A stretch of DNA of 20,801 nt from Candidatus Poribacteria bacterium (lineage in GTDB: Bacteria > Poribacteria > DTPJ01): NCBI GenBank assembly GCA_011334435.1, contig DTPJ01000006.1, forward strand, positions 1 to 20,801, read 5' to 3'. The notes under the pieces were generated by a model. That model made no database searches, was not told the origin of the DNA, and saw nothing but the letters and a program-made list of their open reading frames with translations. Made by a program: the position numbers and the translations under genes. Below, one piece after another: positions 7,847-15,243 of this stretch; positions within the stretch are counted from its first letter, which is position 1, and every line of letters starts with the position of its first letter.

Positions 7847-8590
7847 ATGAAATACTTATTCCTTTTCGTATTTTTAATTTTAGCTTTCATTTTTGTTAAT
7901 CAAACAAAGGCAGAGCTTGTCGGTGCTTGGCTTTTTGATGAAGGGAAAAAAGATGTTGCCCTTGATGCTTCTGGCAATAAAAATGATGGCAAAATTAACA
8001 ATGCCAACGTAGTTGATGGAAAATTCGGAAAAGCTTTAGAATTCACAGGCTCAAATTCTAATGTGGAGATAAAGCATGCTCCTGTCCTTTCTGTTGAAAA
8101 ATTCTCTTTAATGGCATGGATAAATGTCCCGGGATTCACTGGGGGTTGGCAGACTATTGTAACTCAAAATACAGATGGTCCTATAAGGAATTATGGACTT
8201 TTCATAAATGACGGAAGCGGGCTAATACATTATTCATTCACATCAAACAAGGCATGGCAATCCTTTAATGCGAGGAGTAATGTTGTTGATGGAAAGTGGC
8301 ATCATATCGCAGCGACTTATGATAGAAAGGTCTTTATCTGCTATGTTGACGGAGTTGTAGATGGTCAAACCGCAAACACCTTAAAGCCCGATACAGCAGA
8401 AACGATAATTACCATCGGATCATGGGTAGGTGGAGGATGGCTAAAAGGCAAAATAGACGAGGTTGCCCTTTATAATGAAGCACTCTCAGAAGCACAGATT
8501 AATAAACTAATGAACGATGGAATAAAAAAATCCGCTGTTGTTGATAAAAGAGATAAACTTACAACTTGTTGGGGATTTATAAAAAATTAG
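7847..8590 (+). CDS. Secreted LamG-domain (concanavalin A-like) protein 2, tandem paralogue
   Basis: This is a same-length (247-residue) paralogue of the preceding gene. It has a signal peptide ending near NQTKA and the same LamG landmarks. A central block from GFTGGWQTI to WHHIAATYD is nearly identical to that of paralogue 1, but the DNA differs at many third codon positions, which indicates an old duplication kept by selection on the protein. The ending is KLTTCWGFIKN. TAGGAG lies 7 bases before the ATG. The stop is four bases before the cytochrome gene, which has a poor ribosome site of its own, so the two are probably translated from one message and may work together outside the cytoplasmic membrane. 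Confidence 0.9.
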   Translation: MKYLFLFVFLILAFIFVNQTKAELVGAWLFDEGKKDVALDASGNKNDGKINNANVVDGKFGKALEFTGSNSNVEIKHAPVLSVEKFSLMAWINVPGFTGGWQTIVTQNTDGPIRNYGLFINDGSGLIHYSFTSNKAWQSFNARSNVVDGKWHHIAATYDRKVFICYVDGVVDGQTANTLKPDTAETIITIGSWVGGGWLKGKIDEVALYNEALSEAQINKLMNDGIKKSAVVDKRDKLTTCWGFIKN

Positions 8591-8594
8591 CGAT

Positions 8595-9476
8595 ATGAAA
8601 AGCAGAACTTACGCTGTAATATCAATATCTGTTATCGTATTGGCATTTGCAGTATTTGTAGTTGTCATATACGCTGGTTCTGATGCAGGTTCAAAATCTG
8701 GCGATAAATGTATTGAATGTCATTCAGATTCTATACAATTTAAAGAATGGCAGGATTCTGCACATGCAAAGGCACTTCTGACGGTTCAAAAAGAACCAAA
8801 GGCTGATGCAAGATGCCTGAAATGTCATTCATCTGATTATATTGCCTATGCTCAGACGACAGCATGGGGGGCTACTCCTAAGGTAGTCAGTGTAAAAGAC
8901 ATGAAAAATTCGGTCTCATGCTCGTCCTGTCATAGGCACGGAACAGGCATAGAACATAATTTAATAATGCCTGTTGATAAGTTATGCGTATCCTGCCATA
9001 AGTTTGACTGTGGCTGACTTGGGATCACTCACGAACACTCTCAAACAGAGATGTTCAGTGGCACCGGCGGGTTCGGTGTTAAAGATATGCCTTCAGAACA
9101 TAGCAAAATTATGACGAAAAAATGCGTTGAATGCCATTATTGGTCTGCAAAATCAAAGGAAAGTAAAGATTCTCCTATAAAAGGTGGGCATACATTCCGC
9201 GTTGATGATAAAATCTGCCTAAAATGCCATGATAATATACAAGAAGAATTAACAGAATGGAACGCAAAAATAATTCCGCTTGCTAATGAATTGAAAGACA
9301 TGCTTGAAAAATATCCCAATAAAAATTCAAAAGCCTATATTTCCGCAAGAAAAAACTATGGTTTGGCTATGAGTGATCCGGGAATGAATGTTCAGGCAAT
9401 TCATAATCCTGCTTACGCTGTGGCGCTGTTGCAGGCGGGTATATCAGCGTTGAGAGCTGACTCCACTTGGAAATAG
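8595..9476 (+). CDS. Hexaheme c-type cytochrome with an in-frame TGA (selenoprotein, readthrough or broken gene)
   Basis: An N-terminal hydrophobic segment (residues 7-27) exports or anchors the protein. Six C-x-x-C-H haem sites follow: 39-43, 74-78, 109-113, 131-135, 177-181 and 208-212. The C-terminal helical region contains IHNPAYAVALLQAG, a type of ending seen in multihaem nitrite-reductase-like cytochromes. One TGA at 9015-9017 (codon 141, context KFDCG-TGA-LGITHEH) interrupts an otherwise single frame of 293 sense codons. Haem sites 1-4 lie before it and 5-6 after it. The later piece has an ATG at 9051 but no ribosome site, and the codons between TGA and ATG look coding. A hairpin starts 12 bases after the TGA. 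Electron transfer outside the cytoplasm is the expected role. It probably shares a message with the LamG gene four bases upstream. Confidence 0.8.
9015..9060 (+). other. In-frame TGA plus downstream stem-loop (possible recoding signal)
   Basis: The TGA at 9015-9017 is followed by a stem from 9030 to 9060. CAC, GAACA and CTCT pair with AGAG, TGTTC and GTG, giving 12 base pairs with two single-A bulges and a 5-base loop CAAAC (9042-9046). The loop starts 24 bases after the TGA, within the usual distance for bacterial SECIS elements. The loop lacks the guanine that known bacterial SECIS loops carry near their 5' side, so selenocysteine insertion is possible but not established. The cysteine two residues before the TGA would give a C-G-U redox pair. 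Confidence 0.45.
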
Positions 9477-9497
9477 CTGTTAATGGGTATTGTAGGT

Positions 9498-11261
9498 CTA
9501 TTTTAAGAAGGGCAATTTAGTTCTACCATAAACGAAATTTGCAAAAAATCCCGACCAATCTTGATTTGTGATGGTATTCAGTGATTTGAGAATATCATCA
9601 GATGAATAATTTTTGTCGCGATAAAAGCTTAGCATATAACGGATAAGATCATCAAGGTTCTTTTCTCCATTAGTAGCTTTATTGATCTCTTTATCCATTA
9701 GCCAAGCAACAAGCGCCCCTTTCCGATACATTATCAAATTTCTGATACTGTCAGCTTGATAATGCCCTTCTTTGCGCGCTATCTGCTCATTTACCCTTGC
9801 CAAAGCTATATCGTCGCCTGATTCGTAGATTTTGATATATTCTTGATAGTCACTACTTAAATAGCCATAGAATTGCTCTTCAGAATAAATGCCAGCCCTA
9901 TAAGGCGTTATGTATCCATAATACTGCGTAACACCCTCTTTGAACCAGACTTCATAATAAGATTTTTGATTTATGATTCCACCATTCCAGACATGAAATA
10001 TCTCATGGGCGATAAATTGATATAGAAAAGGCGGGACCATCTCCATCGGACCGGCAAATCCCAATCCATGAGCGCTTCCGTGAATATATTTTCCGTCAGG
10101 AGTTTTATCTGCAAATATGGCAAGATATTTCTTAAATGGAAAATTGCCGAATCTTGATGTATAATCATTGAATATTTTAACCGCTATATCAGCCCTGCGA
10201 TCAAGTTCAGAGCCTATATTTCTTTTTCCACAATAGACTATGAATAATTCTTTCTCGCCAAACTCTCTTTTTACAAATTGGAAATCACCAATACAGAAGA
10301 CGGAATCTGTAACTTCTTGAATATAGTTTGTGTTGAACAAAAACGGTGATTCTTCAACCCATGGAGTAATTGCTTTCCAATCCTTTGGCAATACAAGTTG
10401 AACTCTAACTTTGCCGTTTATATATAGATTTTGTGGAGTTATGAATATCCCATGTCCATCTAATATGCCATAATCTTCTCCGATATAGCTTATGTATGAC
10501 GGCAAAAAATCCATACTTGATAAGACATTAAGATTGGTTTCGTATTGGATAGAAAATGTTTTCATTCCAGACGTGACAAATTCAACTTGCCATATTCCAT
10601 CTTCTATTTCCTTGAATGAGGGTGGTCCATCGCTACTATTGTAAGATATATTAAGCGGTTTGTTTGCCTTTTCTTGAATATACATTAGAAGCGATTTTTG
10701 CCTGATATTGTTAAACTCACATTTGACAATTGCCTTCCCTTTTTGAGGGACATTGACTTGAACTTTATATAATACATCAATTGGAATAAGTGCTTCTTTA
10801 AGGACGCTTACAAATGACGATCCAGATTTATAACCGACAACTCTTTTATATTCTCCTCCTTGAGAATCTGTAAATACAAATGTTGGAAACTGATCGATTC
10901 TATATTTTTTCATCAATTCGTTTTGATCGGAACTTATTTTGACACAGATAAACTCTTTGGATAGCTTTATTATATCAGGTGAGGTGAAGACATTTTCGTC
11001 AAGACGCTTGCTAGAAACGCCATAAAAAACCAGCATCATTGATTTATTTGTTGTCTCAGCTAATTTTCTGGCATCATTGAAAGAAGTTATCCATTCAATA
11101 TTACTCTCTTTTTCTGTTTCTGTGCTTTTTAAACTTGATTGTGAAAGAGTAGCACAACCTGCCATTAAAGCGATAAGACAAAAAAATATCAGAAACACTA
11201 AACTTGTTTTACCTATTGAAAACTGAAAATCAAAAACAGAGACTTGTTTACTTAAAGCCAT
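9498..11261 (-). CDS. Lipoprotein with cysteine-less thioredoxin fold fused to an M61-like metallopeptidase
   Basis: The 587-residue product has a hydrophobic segment and the lipobox L-M-A-G-C (Cys36). Next is a thioredoxin-like domain (about 55-160) with the cis-proline loop QFPTFVF (Pro126), but the usual C-x-x-C site reads G-V-S-S (81-84). After a beta-rich middle region comes a gluzincin site: HEIFHVWNG (419-427) and WFKEGVTQYYG (439-449). His419, His423 and Glu442 are the expected zinc ligands and Glu420 the catalytic base. H-E-x-F-H-x-W-N is typical of M61 (glycyl aminopeptidase-like) enzymes. I start at the ATG at 11261, with GGAG 10 bases upstream; the longer frame has only a TTG without proper spacing. 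It overlaps the preceding lipoprotein gene by 14 bases. Confidence 0.88.
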   Translation of the reverse strand: MALSKQVSVFDFQFSIGKTSLVFLIFFCLIALMAGCATLSQSSLKSTETEKESNIEWITSFNDARKLAETTNKSMMLVFYGVSSKRLDENVFTSPDIIKLSKEFICVKISSDQNELMKKYRIDQFPTFVFTDSQGGEYKRVVGYKSGSSFVSVLKEALIPIDVLYKVQVNVPQKGKAIVKCEFNNIRQKSLLMYIQEKANKPLNISYNSSDGPPSFKEIEDGIWQVEFVTSGMKTFSIQYETNLNVLSSMDFLPSYISYIGEDYGILDGHGIFITPQNLYINGKVRVQLVLPKDWKAITPWVEESPFLFNTNYIQEVTDSVFCIGDFQFVKREFGEKELFIVYCGKRNIGSELDRRADIAVKIFNDYTSRFGNFPFKKYLAIFADKTPDGKYIHGSAHGLGFAGPMEMVPPFLYQFIAHEIFHVWNGGIINQKSYYEVWFKEGVTQYYGYITPYRAGIYSEEQFYGYLSSDYQEYIKIYESGDDIALARVNEQIARKEGHYQADSIRNLIMYRKGALVAWLMDKEINKATNGEKNLDDLIRYMLSFYRDKNYSSDDILKSLNTITNQDWSGFFANFVYGRTKLPFLK

Positions 11262-11811
11262 AAAGCTCAATCTCCTTTATCTCCGGCTCCATGACTTTCC
11301 TTTGAGTTACAACTCCGCCAAGCACTCTCACGCTTTCTGTTGATTCAAGAGGCATTTTTCCTTTTGCCCTGATAAGTATTTTATCCGTTAAAACTGATGT
11401 TCTTATTACTATCTCCTTTTCTTTGTTGTTAATAAATTCCTTTATCAGTTTCCAATCTTCCTTGCCTCCCATTGCTCCTACGGAAGCATAGACATTGAAA
11501 TCTTTTAAGTCATCGCTGTATATTACTATTTTTCTTATGGATTTCCTTTCTGGCAACTTGATCGTAACTTCGGCGTTTGGAAAACCTCCAACAATAGCTT
11601 TTCCACCATAAACACTTTCTGGAAAAAGCATCTTGCCAACAGTATTCATATCTCCGTCTATCATCTCTGGTGAAGTAGATTGAACTCCATCAGCTAAAGC
11701 ATAGTTATCACTCCATTGTTGTTCCTTTAATAACTGTCTTGAATTTAATGCAGAGCAGGAAGTCATAATTGATATTAATAATAAAATGAAAAATATGGAT
11801 AACTTTTGCAT
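11248..11811 (-). CDS. Lipoprotein with a discoidin (F5/8 type C)-like domain
   Basis: The 187-residue product starts MQKLSIFFILLLISIMTSC, a lipoprotein signal with Cys19 as the lipid site. The rest resembles a discoidin/F5-8C beta-sandwich: a MIDGDMNTVG segment, IRKIVIYSDDLKDFNVYAS, then WKLIKEF and a final IKEIELYGFK strand. Such domains bind carbohydrates or proteins at the cell surface. The fold assignment rests on this pattern and is moderate. GAGGAG lies 4 bases before the ATG. The 14-base overlap with the M61-like gene indicates a two-gene operon of surface lipoproteins. Two copies of an 11-bp palindrome lie in its leader, one directly next to the ribosome site. Confidence 0.82.
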   Translation of the reverse strand: MQKLSIFFILLLISIMTSCSALNSRQLLKEQQWSDNYALADGVQSTSPEMIDGDMNTVGKMLFPESVYGGKAIVGGFPNAEVTIKLPERKSIRKIVIYSDDLKDFNVYASVGAMGGKEDWKLIKEFINNKEKEIVIRTSVLTDKILIRAKGKMPLESTESVRVLGGVVTQRKVMEPEIKEIELYGFK

Positions 11812-11822
11812 AATTCTCCTCG

Positions 11823-11904
11823 CATTGACAATGTTAGAAAATCATATTGAGCATAAAAATTTCTATAATTATTTTTACATATAAGCTTATCATTGTCAAT
11901 GATA
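11823..11904. promoter_or_regulatory. Pair of matching palindromes in the lipoprotein operon leader
   Basis: CATTGACAATG (11823-11833) and its exact reverse complement CATTGTCAATG (11891-11901) are each palindromic apart from the centre base. The second extends to a 17-bp palindrome, TATCATTG-T-CAATGATA (11888-11904). On the minus strand the second contains TTGACA (11894-11899), a perfect -35 hexamer with a weak TAAAAA 16 bases further on. The first abuts GAGGAG. This geometry suits a regulator that occupies promoter and ribosome site together; the regulator is unknown. Confidence 0.5.
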
Positions 11905-11919
11905 TAATAAAAATAATCA

Positions 11920-12705
11920 CTAAACGTTAGCGTGTTCTACTCTGTAATTTTCATAAATTGCTTCTTTTGAATTAATCGCCTGAAAAAGTTTAAGAAGAGC
12001 TTTTGAGTGAATCTGACAAACCCTGGACTCTGTCAAAGAAAGAATTTTTCCGATCTCCTTCATAGTCATCTCATTAAAGTAGTATAAGCTGATGACCAAA
12101 GCTTCTTTCTCTGGCAAGCTATTTATAGCGGAAGAAAGAATTGATGCGGTTTCTTCAAATATAACCTGTTCACCGGGACTTACAGATTCCAAATCCTGAA
12201 AATGGCTTTCTAAATATTCTTCATATTCCTCTTCTTCTGAAACTTTTGTGCTACAAAGGAAAATAGCGGAAGGACCAATCTGAATCATCATTTTTCGGAA
12301 TTGTTCAATGCTCATATCCAAAGCATCTGCCAATTCGTATTCAGTTGGCGTTCTTGATAGTTTTTGTTCAAGTTTGGCATATATGCTTTTTAATGCTCGT
12401 GTTTTCTCCTGTATCGATCTTGGTGCCCATTTTGAATTTCTGATTTCATCTAACATTGCGCCGCGAATACGGCATTTAGCATAGGTTCTAAAACTTGTCT
12501 GTTCATTTGGATCGTATTTTTCCAAAGCGTCAATTAAGCCAATTATTCCTGCACTTACAAGATCATCAGTGTCACAGCAAGCTGATGAGTAGACAGACAA
12601 CCTCTGTGCCAAAGATTTTACTAATGGAAGACATTTTGTAATTAATTCTTCGCGGGCATGAGAATCTTTTTCGTATTTATGTCGTCTCCAAAGTTCTTCT
12701 AACAT
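11920..12705 (-). CDS. fliA: FliA/WhiG-family sigma factor (sigma-28)
   Basis: The 261-residue product is a group 3 sigma factor. Region 2 spans about residues 20-95, with DDLVSAGIIGLIDALEKYDP and the characteristic FliA stretch FRTYAKCRIRGAMLDEIR followed by KWAPRSIQ. Region 3 is around 100-145, and region 4 is near the C-terminus: LPEKEALVISLYYFNEMTMKEIG and then SRVCQIHSKAL, the helix-turn-helix that reads the -35 element. Such factors direct transcription of late flagellar and chemotaxis genes. A strong sigma-28-type promoter lies upstream of cheA in this window, which supports the assignment. Its own leader has a sigma-70-type promoter and an inverted repeat. No anti-sigma factor FlgM is seen nearby. 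Confidence 0.93.
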   Translation of the reverse strand: MLEELWRRHKYEKDSHAREELITKCLPLVKSLAQRLSVYSSACCDTDDLVSAGIIGLIDALEKYDPNEQTSFRTYAKCRIRGAMLDEIRNSKWAPRSIQEKTRALKSIYAKLEQKLSRTPTEYELADALDMSIEQFRKMMIQIGPSAIFLCSTKVSEEEEYEEYLESHFQDLESVSPGEQVIFEETASILSSAINSLPEKEALVISLYYFNEMTMKEIGKILSLTESRVCQIHSKALLKLFQAINSKEAIYENYRVEHANV

Positions 12706-12735
12706 TTCCTATCCCCCACAATAGTTGAATGTTGT

Positions 12736-12756
12736 AACCAACAACATGTGTTGGTT
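12736..12756. promoter_or_regulatory. Inverted repeat in the fliA leader
   Basis: AACCAACA (12736-12743) and TGTTGGTT (12749-12756) form a perfect 8-bp inverted repeat around a 5-base centre. It sits just downstream of the predicted fliA transcription start and 31 bases before the ATG. It could be an operator that blocks initiation or a stem in the message leader. Confidence 0.5.
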
Positions 12757-12769
12757 TTACCATACATCT

Positions 12770-12798
12770 CTTATACCTCGCAAGAGAATATCTCTCAA
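12770..12798 (-). promoter_or_regulatory. Sigma-70-type promoter for fliA
   Basis: On the minus strand TTGAGA (12798-12793) and TATAAG (12775-12770) are separated by exactly 17 bases, each matching five of six consensus positions. The ATG is 64 bases further on. An AGAGA-ATA-TCTCT inverted repeat (12783-12795) overlaps the spacer and the -35 and may be a second operator. fliA would thus be switched on by the housekeeping polymerase. Confidence 0.55.
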
Positions 12799-12807
12799 TT
12801 TCACAAT

Positions 12808-13127
12808 AAAAAGTTCATATCCGAATCAAATATCAAACATTTTTTCTCATCTCTAACTTTCTGATGAGAATTATAGCATTGGGGTTGTGACATACTTGCG
12901 TCACTCTAAAAAGTGAATTTTTAAATTTTTTTCACTTTTAAATGAGGTAATTAGATTTTTTTTATAATTGAGCAATTACCATACCAAATTTGATTGATAA
13001 AGGTTTTCTTGGCATTTTGACACTCTGAATCAATTTGGAGATAGAAAATATTGGTTGTTATAGGATAATAAATTCCCATCAGAAGGAAAAAAAGTTCATA
13101 TCTGTTAATCAATATTTAATATTTTTG
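12808..13127. repeat. Repeats and hairpins in the gap between fliA and the fucosidase-like gene
   Basis: This stretch of the 512-base divergent gap holds no gene I can support. AAAAAGTTCATATC is present at 12808-12821 and 13089-13102, and about 25 degenerate AT-rich bases follow each copy. Between them are three inverted repeats: TTCTCATC/GATGAGAA (12844-12870), GTGAC/GTCAC (12887-12904) and AAAAGTGAA/TTCACTTTT (12909-12939). None is followed by a terminator-like T-run in the useful direction. Protein binding sites or a structured leader are both possible. Confidence 0.4.
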
Positions 13128-13138
13128 GTGAAAAAATA

Positions 13139-13167
13139 TAAACAATATTCAAACAAAATGTTATAAT
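13139..13167 (+). promoter_or_regulatory. Candidate promoter for the fucosidase-like gene
   Basis: A perfect -10 hexamer TATAAT (13162-13167) lies 17 bases after TAAACA (13139-13144), which matches four of six -35 positions. The start codon is 50 bases further on. The spacing is ideal but the region is very AT-rich. Confidence 0.4.
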
Positions 13168-13217
13168 ATATAAGAGGAAATTTATTAATTCAAGTCTTAG
13201 ATATTTTGGAGGTTCCA

Positions 13218-14168
13218 ATGGAAAATTCAGCTTATAAGAGATCAAATACTGATTGGTTTAGAGATGCTCGTTGGGGAGTATTTACACATTATTTAACAAC
13301 TGCTGATACGTCGGCGAAGGATTGGAATAATCGGGTCAATAAATTTGATGTGTCTGCACTTGCTCAGCAACTTGAATTTGTCGGGACTAAATATTATTTT
13401 ATCACAATAGGGCAAAATTCTGGTCATTATTGTTCGCCTAACTCAACTTATGACAACTTTGTTGGAATAAAGCCAAGCAAATGTTCAGAAAGAGATTTAA
13501 TAAAAGACATATACGAGGCTTTAAACCCAAGAGGCATAAAATTGATGGTATATTTGCCAAGTGGAGCTCCTGCATCTGATCTTGTTGCAGTGGAAAGGCT
13601 TGGCTGGAAATGGGGTTATGAAGGAAATTGGCCATCAGGTGGAAAGCGAACAGGTGAAAGACTTGTGGAATTTCAGAAAAAATGGGAAGCGATTGTCAAA
13701 GAATGGTCAGACAGATGGGGACAAAATATTCATGGTTGGTGGATTGACGGCTGTTATTTCGCCGATGAGATGTATAGGCATCCTGATCCGCCAAATTTCA
13801 AGAGTTTCGCTTTGTCGTTGAAATCTGGAAATCCTGATAGTATAGTCGCATTCAATCCCGGTGTTAAAGTGCCAGTGATTTCACATACGGAATATGAAGA
13901 TTATACCGCAGGAGAAATTTCTGATGCGTTTCCTACCTGCCCCGGCAGATGGGTCAACGGTGCACAATATCATATTTTGAGTTATCTTGGGCAATGGTGG
14001 GGTGGCGGAGAACCGAGATTTCCCGATGAATTTGTTATAGGGTACACTAAGCATGTAAATTCAAAAGATGGCGTCGTCACTTGGGACGTGCCAATAATGG
14101 AAAACGGACAGATACCTGACGTATTTATTAAACAATTAGCAAATCTTAAACAGATAAGTGACAATTAA
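13218..14168 (+). CDS. GH29-like alpha-L-fucosidase family protein
   Basis: The 316-residue product opens with WFRDARWGVFTHYL (13-26), the counterpart of the WFRDAKFGIFIHWG-type start of GH29 alpha-L-fucosidases. It contains HGWWIDGCYF around Asp177, which corresponds to the nucleophile position in that family. It is shorter than typical GH29 enzymes, lacks a C-terminal beta-domain and has no signal peptide, so it would act in the cytoplasm unless exported another way. The general acid/base cannot be assigned by eye, so substrate and activity are uncertain. I start at the ATG at 13218 because GGAGG ends 5 bases before it; the frame extends four codons to a TTG that overlaps this box. It stands alone, convergent with the chemotaxis operon. 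Confidence 0.82.
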   Translation: MENSAYKRSNTDWFRDARWGVFTHYLTTADTSAKDWNNRVNKFDVSALAQQLEFVGTKYYFITIGQNSGHYCSPNSTYDNFVGIKPSKCSERDLIKDIYEALNPRGIKLMVYLPSGAPASDLVAVERLGWKWGYEGNWPSGGKRTGERLVEFQKKWEAIVKEWSDRWGQNIHGWWIDGCYFADEMYRHPDPPNFKSFALSLKSGNPDSIVAFNPGVKVPVISHTEYEDYTAGEISDAFPTCPGRWVNGAQYHILSYLGQWWGGGEPRFPDEFVIGYTKHVNSKDGVVTWDVPIMENGQIPDVFIKQLANLKQISDN

Positions 14169-14217
14169 AAAAGCATTGCTAAATTTTGTCTGTTCTCAGG
14201 TATCATAAATTTTAATT

Positions 14218-15243
14218 TTATGAAGCATATGCCAATATTGTTTCGGGTATTTTGCTCAGAGGGACAATATGATCAACTCCGCCGCGCTTAATAGCTTCCT
14301 TAGGCATACCGAAGACAACACAACTGGCTTCATCTTGGGCAATGGTTACAGCTCCGCTTTCTTTCATCTTTAGCATGCCGTCAGCTCCATCGCCACCCAT
14401 GCCTGTCATAATAACTCCGATGGAGTTAGGTCCTGCGGATTGTGCTACTGAGTTGAATAGAACTTCAACAGATGGTCTGTGACGTGACACAAGCGGACCG
14501 GTTTTTACCTCTACAAAGTATCTTGCCCCTGATCTTCTTAGGAGCATGTGTTTGTTGCCGGGAGCTATTAATGCCCGCCCTGGGATAACAGAATCGCCAT
14601 TCTCAGCTTCTTTCACCTCAATTGCACATAATTCATTAAGCCTTTGTGCAAATGACGTTGTAAAATGTTCAGGCATATGTTGAACGATCACAATGCCTGG
14701 TGCATTTGTTGGCATAGCGGATAATACGCTTTGGAGTGCCTGTGTTCCGCCTGTTGATGCTCCAATTGCCACGACTTTATTTGTTGTCTGTATAACATTT
14801 AATCTTGTCGGTTGTTCTTGGGTTTGTGTAGCAAGCTTAGTCCATTTGCTCATATCTACTGCTGCTGCTGATTTTATTTTATCAATTAATTCTATAGACA
14901 TATCGCCTACGGTATATGCTGCTCCAGGTTTACATAGGACATCAATAGCGCCTGCGTTCATCGCCTCTACTGCTAATTTCCCCCCTTTTGGGGTTAATGA
15001 TGATACTATTATAACAGGCATAGGATGATATTTCATAAGTTTACGAAGAAAAGTTATGCCATCCATTCTGGGCATTTCAACATCTAATGTTATAACGTCT
15101 GGTTTAAGTTTTATAATTTTGTCTCGGGCTATATAAGGATCAATAGCAGTTCCGACCACTTCTAACTCTGGGTCTTTTGAAAGTTCATTGGTAAATATCT
15201 CTCTAACAACTGCTGAGTCATCAACAATCAAAACTTTTATCAT
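14218..15243 (-). CDS. cheB: CheB, chemoreceptor methylesterase/deamidase
   Basis: The 341-residue product has an N-terminal receiver domain (VLIVDDSAVVR, phospho-acceptor Asp54 in LDVEMP, Lys105 in CKPG). A linker of about 30 residues follows, then a methylesterase domain with GASTGG (Ser163), QHMP (His189) and GMGGDGADG (Asp285), the complete catalytic triad. CheB removes methyl groups from receptor glutamates after phosphorylation by CheA. The start ATG overlaps the TGA of cheX in an ATGA arrangement, so translation is coupled. It is the last gene of the operon. No hairpin terminator is visible in the 49-base convergent gap to the fucosidase-like gene. Confidence 0.97.
   Translation of the reverse strand: MIKVLIVDDSAVVREIFTNELSKDPELEVVGTAIDPYIARDKIIKLKPDVITLDVEMPRMDGITFLRKLMKYHPMPVIIVSSLTPKGGKLAVEAMNAGAIDVLCKPGAAYTVGDMSIELIDKIKSAAAVDMSKWTKLATQTQEQPTRLNVIQTTNKVVAIGASTGGTQALQSVLSAMPTNAPGIVIVQHMPEHFTTSFAQRLNELCAIEVKEAENGDSVIPGRALIAPGNKHMLLRRSGARYFVEVKTGPLVSRHRPSVEVLFNSVAQSAGPNSIGVIMTGMGGDGADGMLKMKESGAVTIAQDEASCVVFGMPKEAIKRGGVDHIVPLSKIPETILAYAS

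Noticed and set aside
9051..9476. Separate two-haem cytochrome gene starting at the ATG at 9051
   Set aside because: There is no ribosome site and no signal peptide, which a c-type cytochrome needs, and the frame is continuous with the upstream haem domain. It is treated as part of one interrupted gene.
14169..14217. Bidirectional terminator between the fucosidase-like gene and cheB
   Set aside because: The gap is AT-rich but contains no convincing stem followed by a T-run on either strand.
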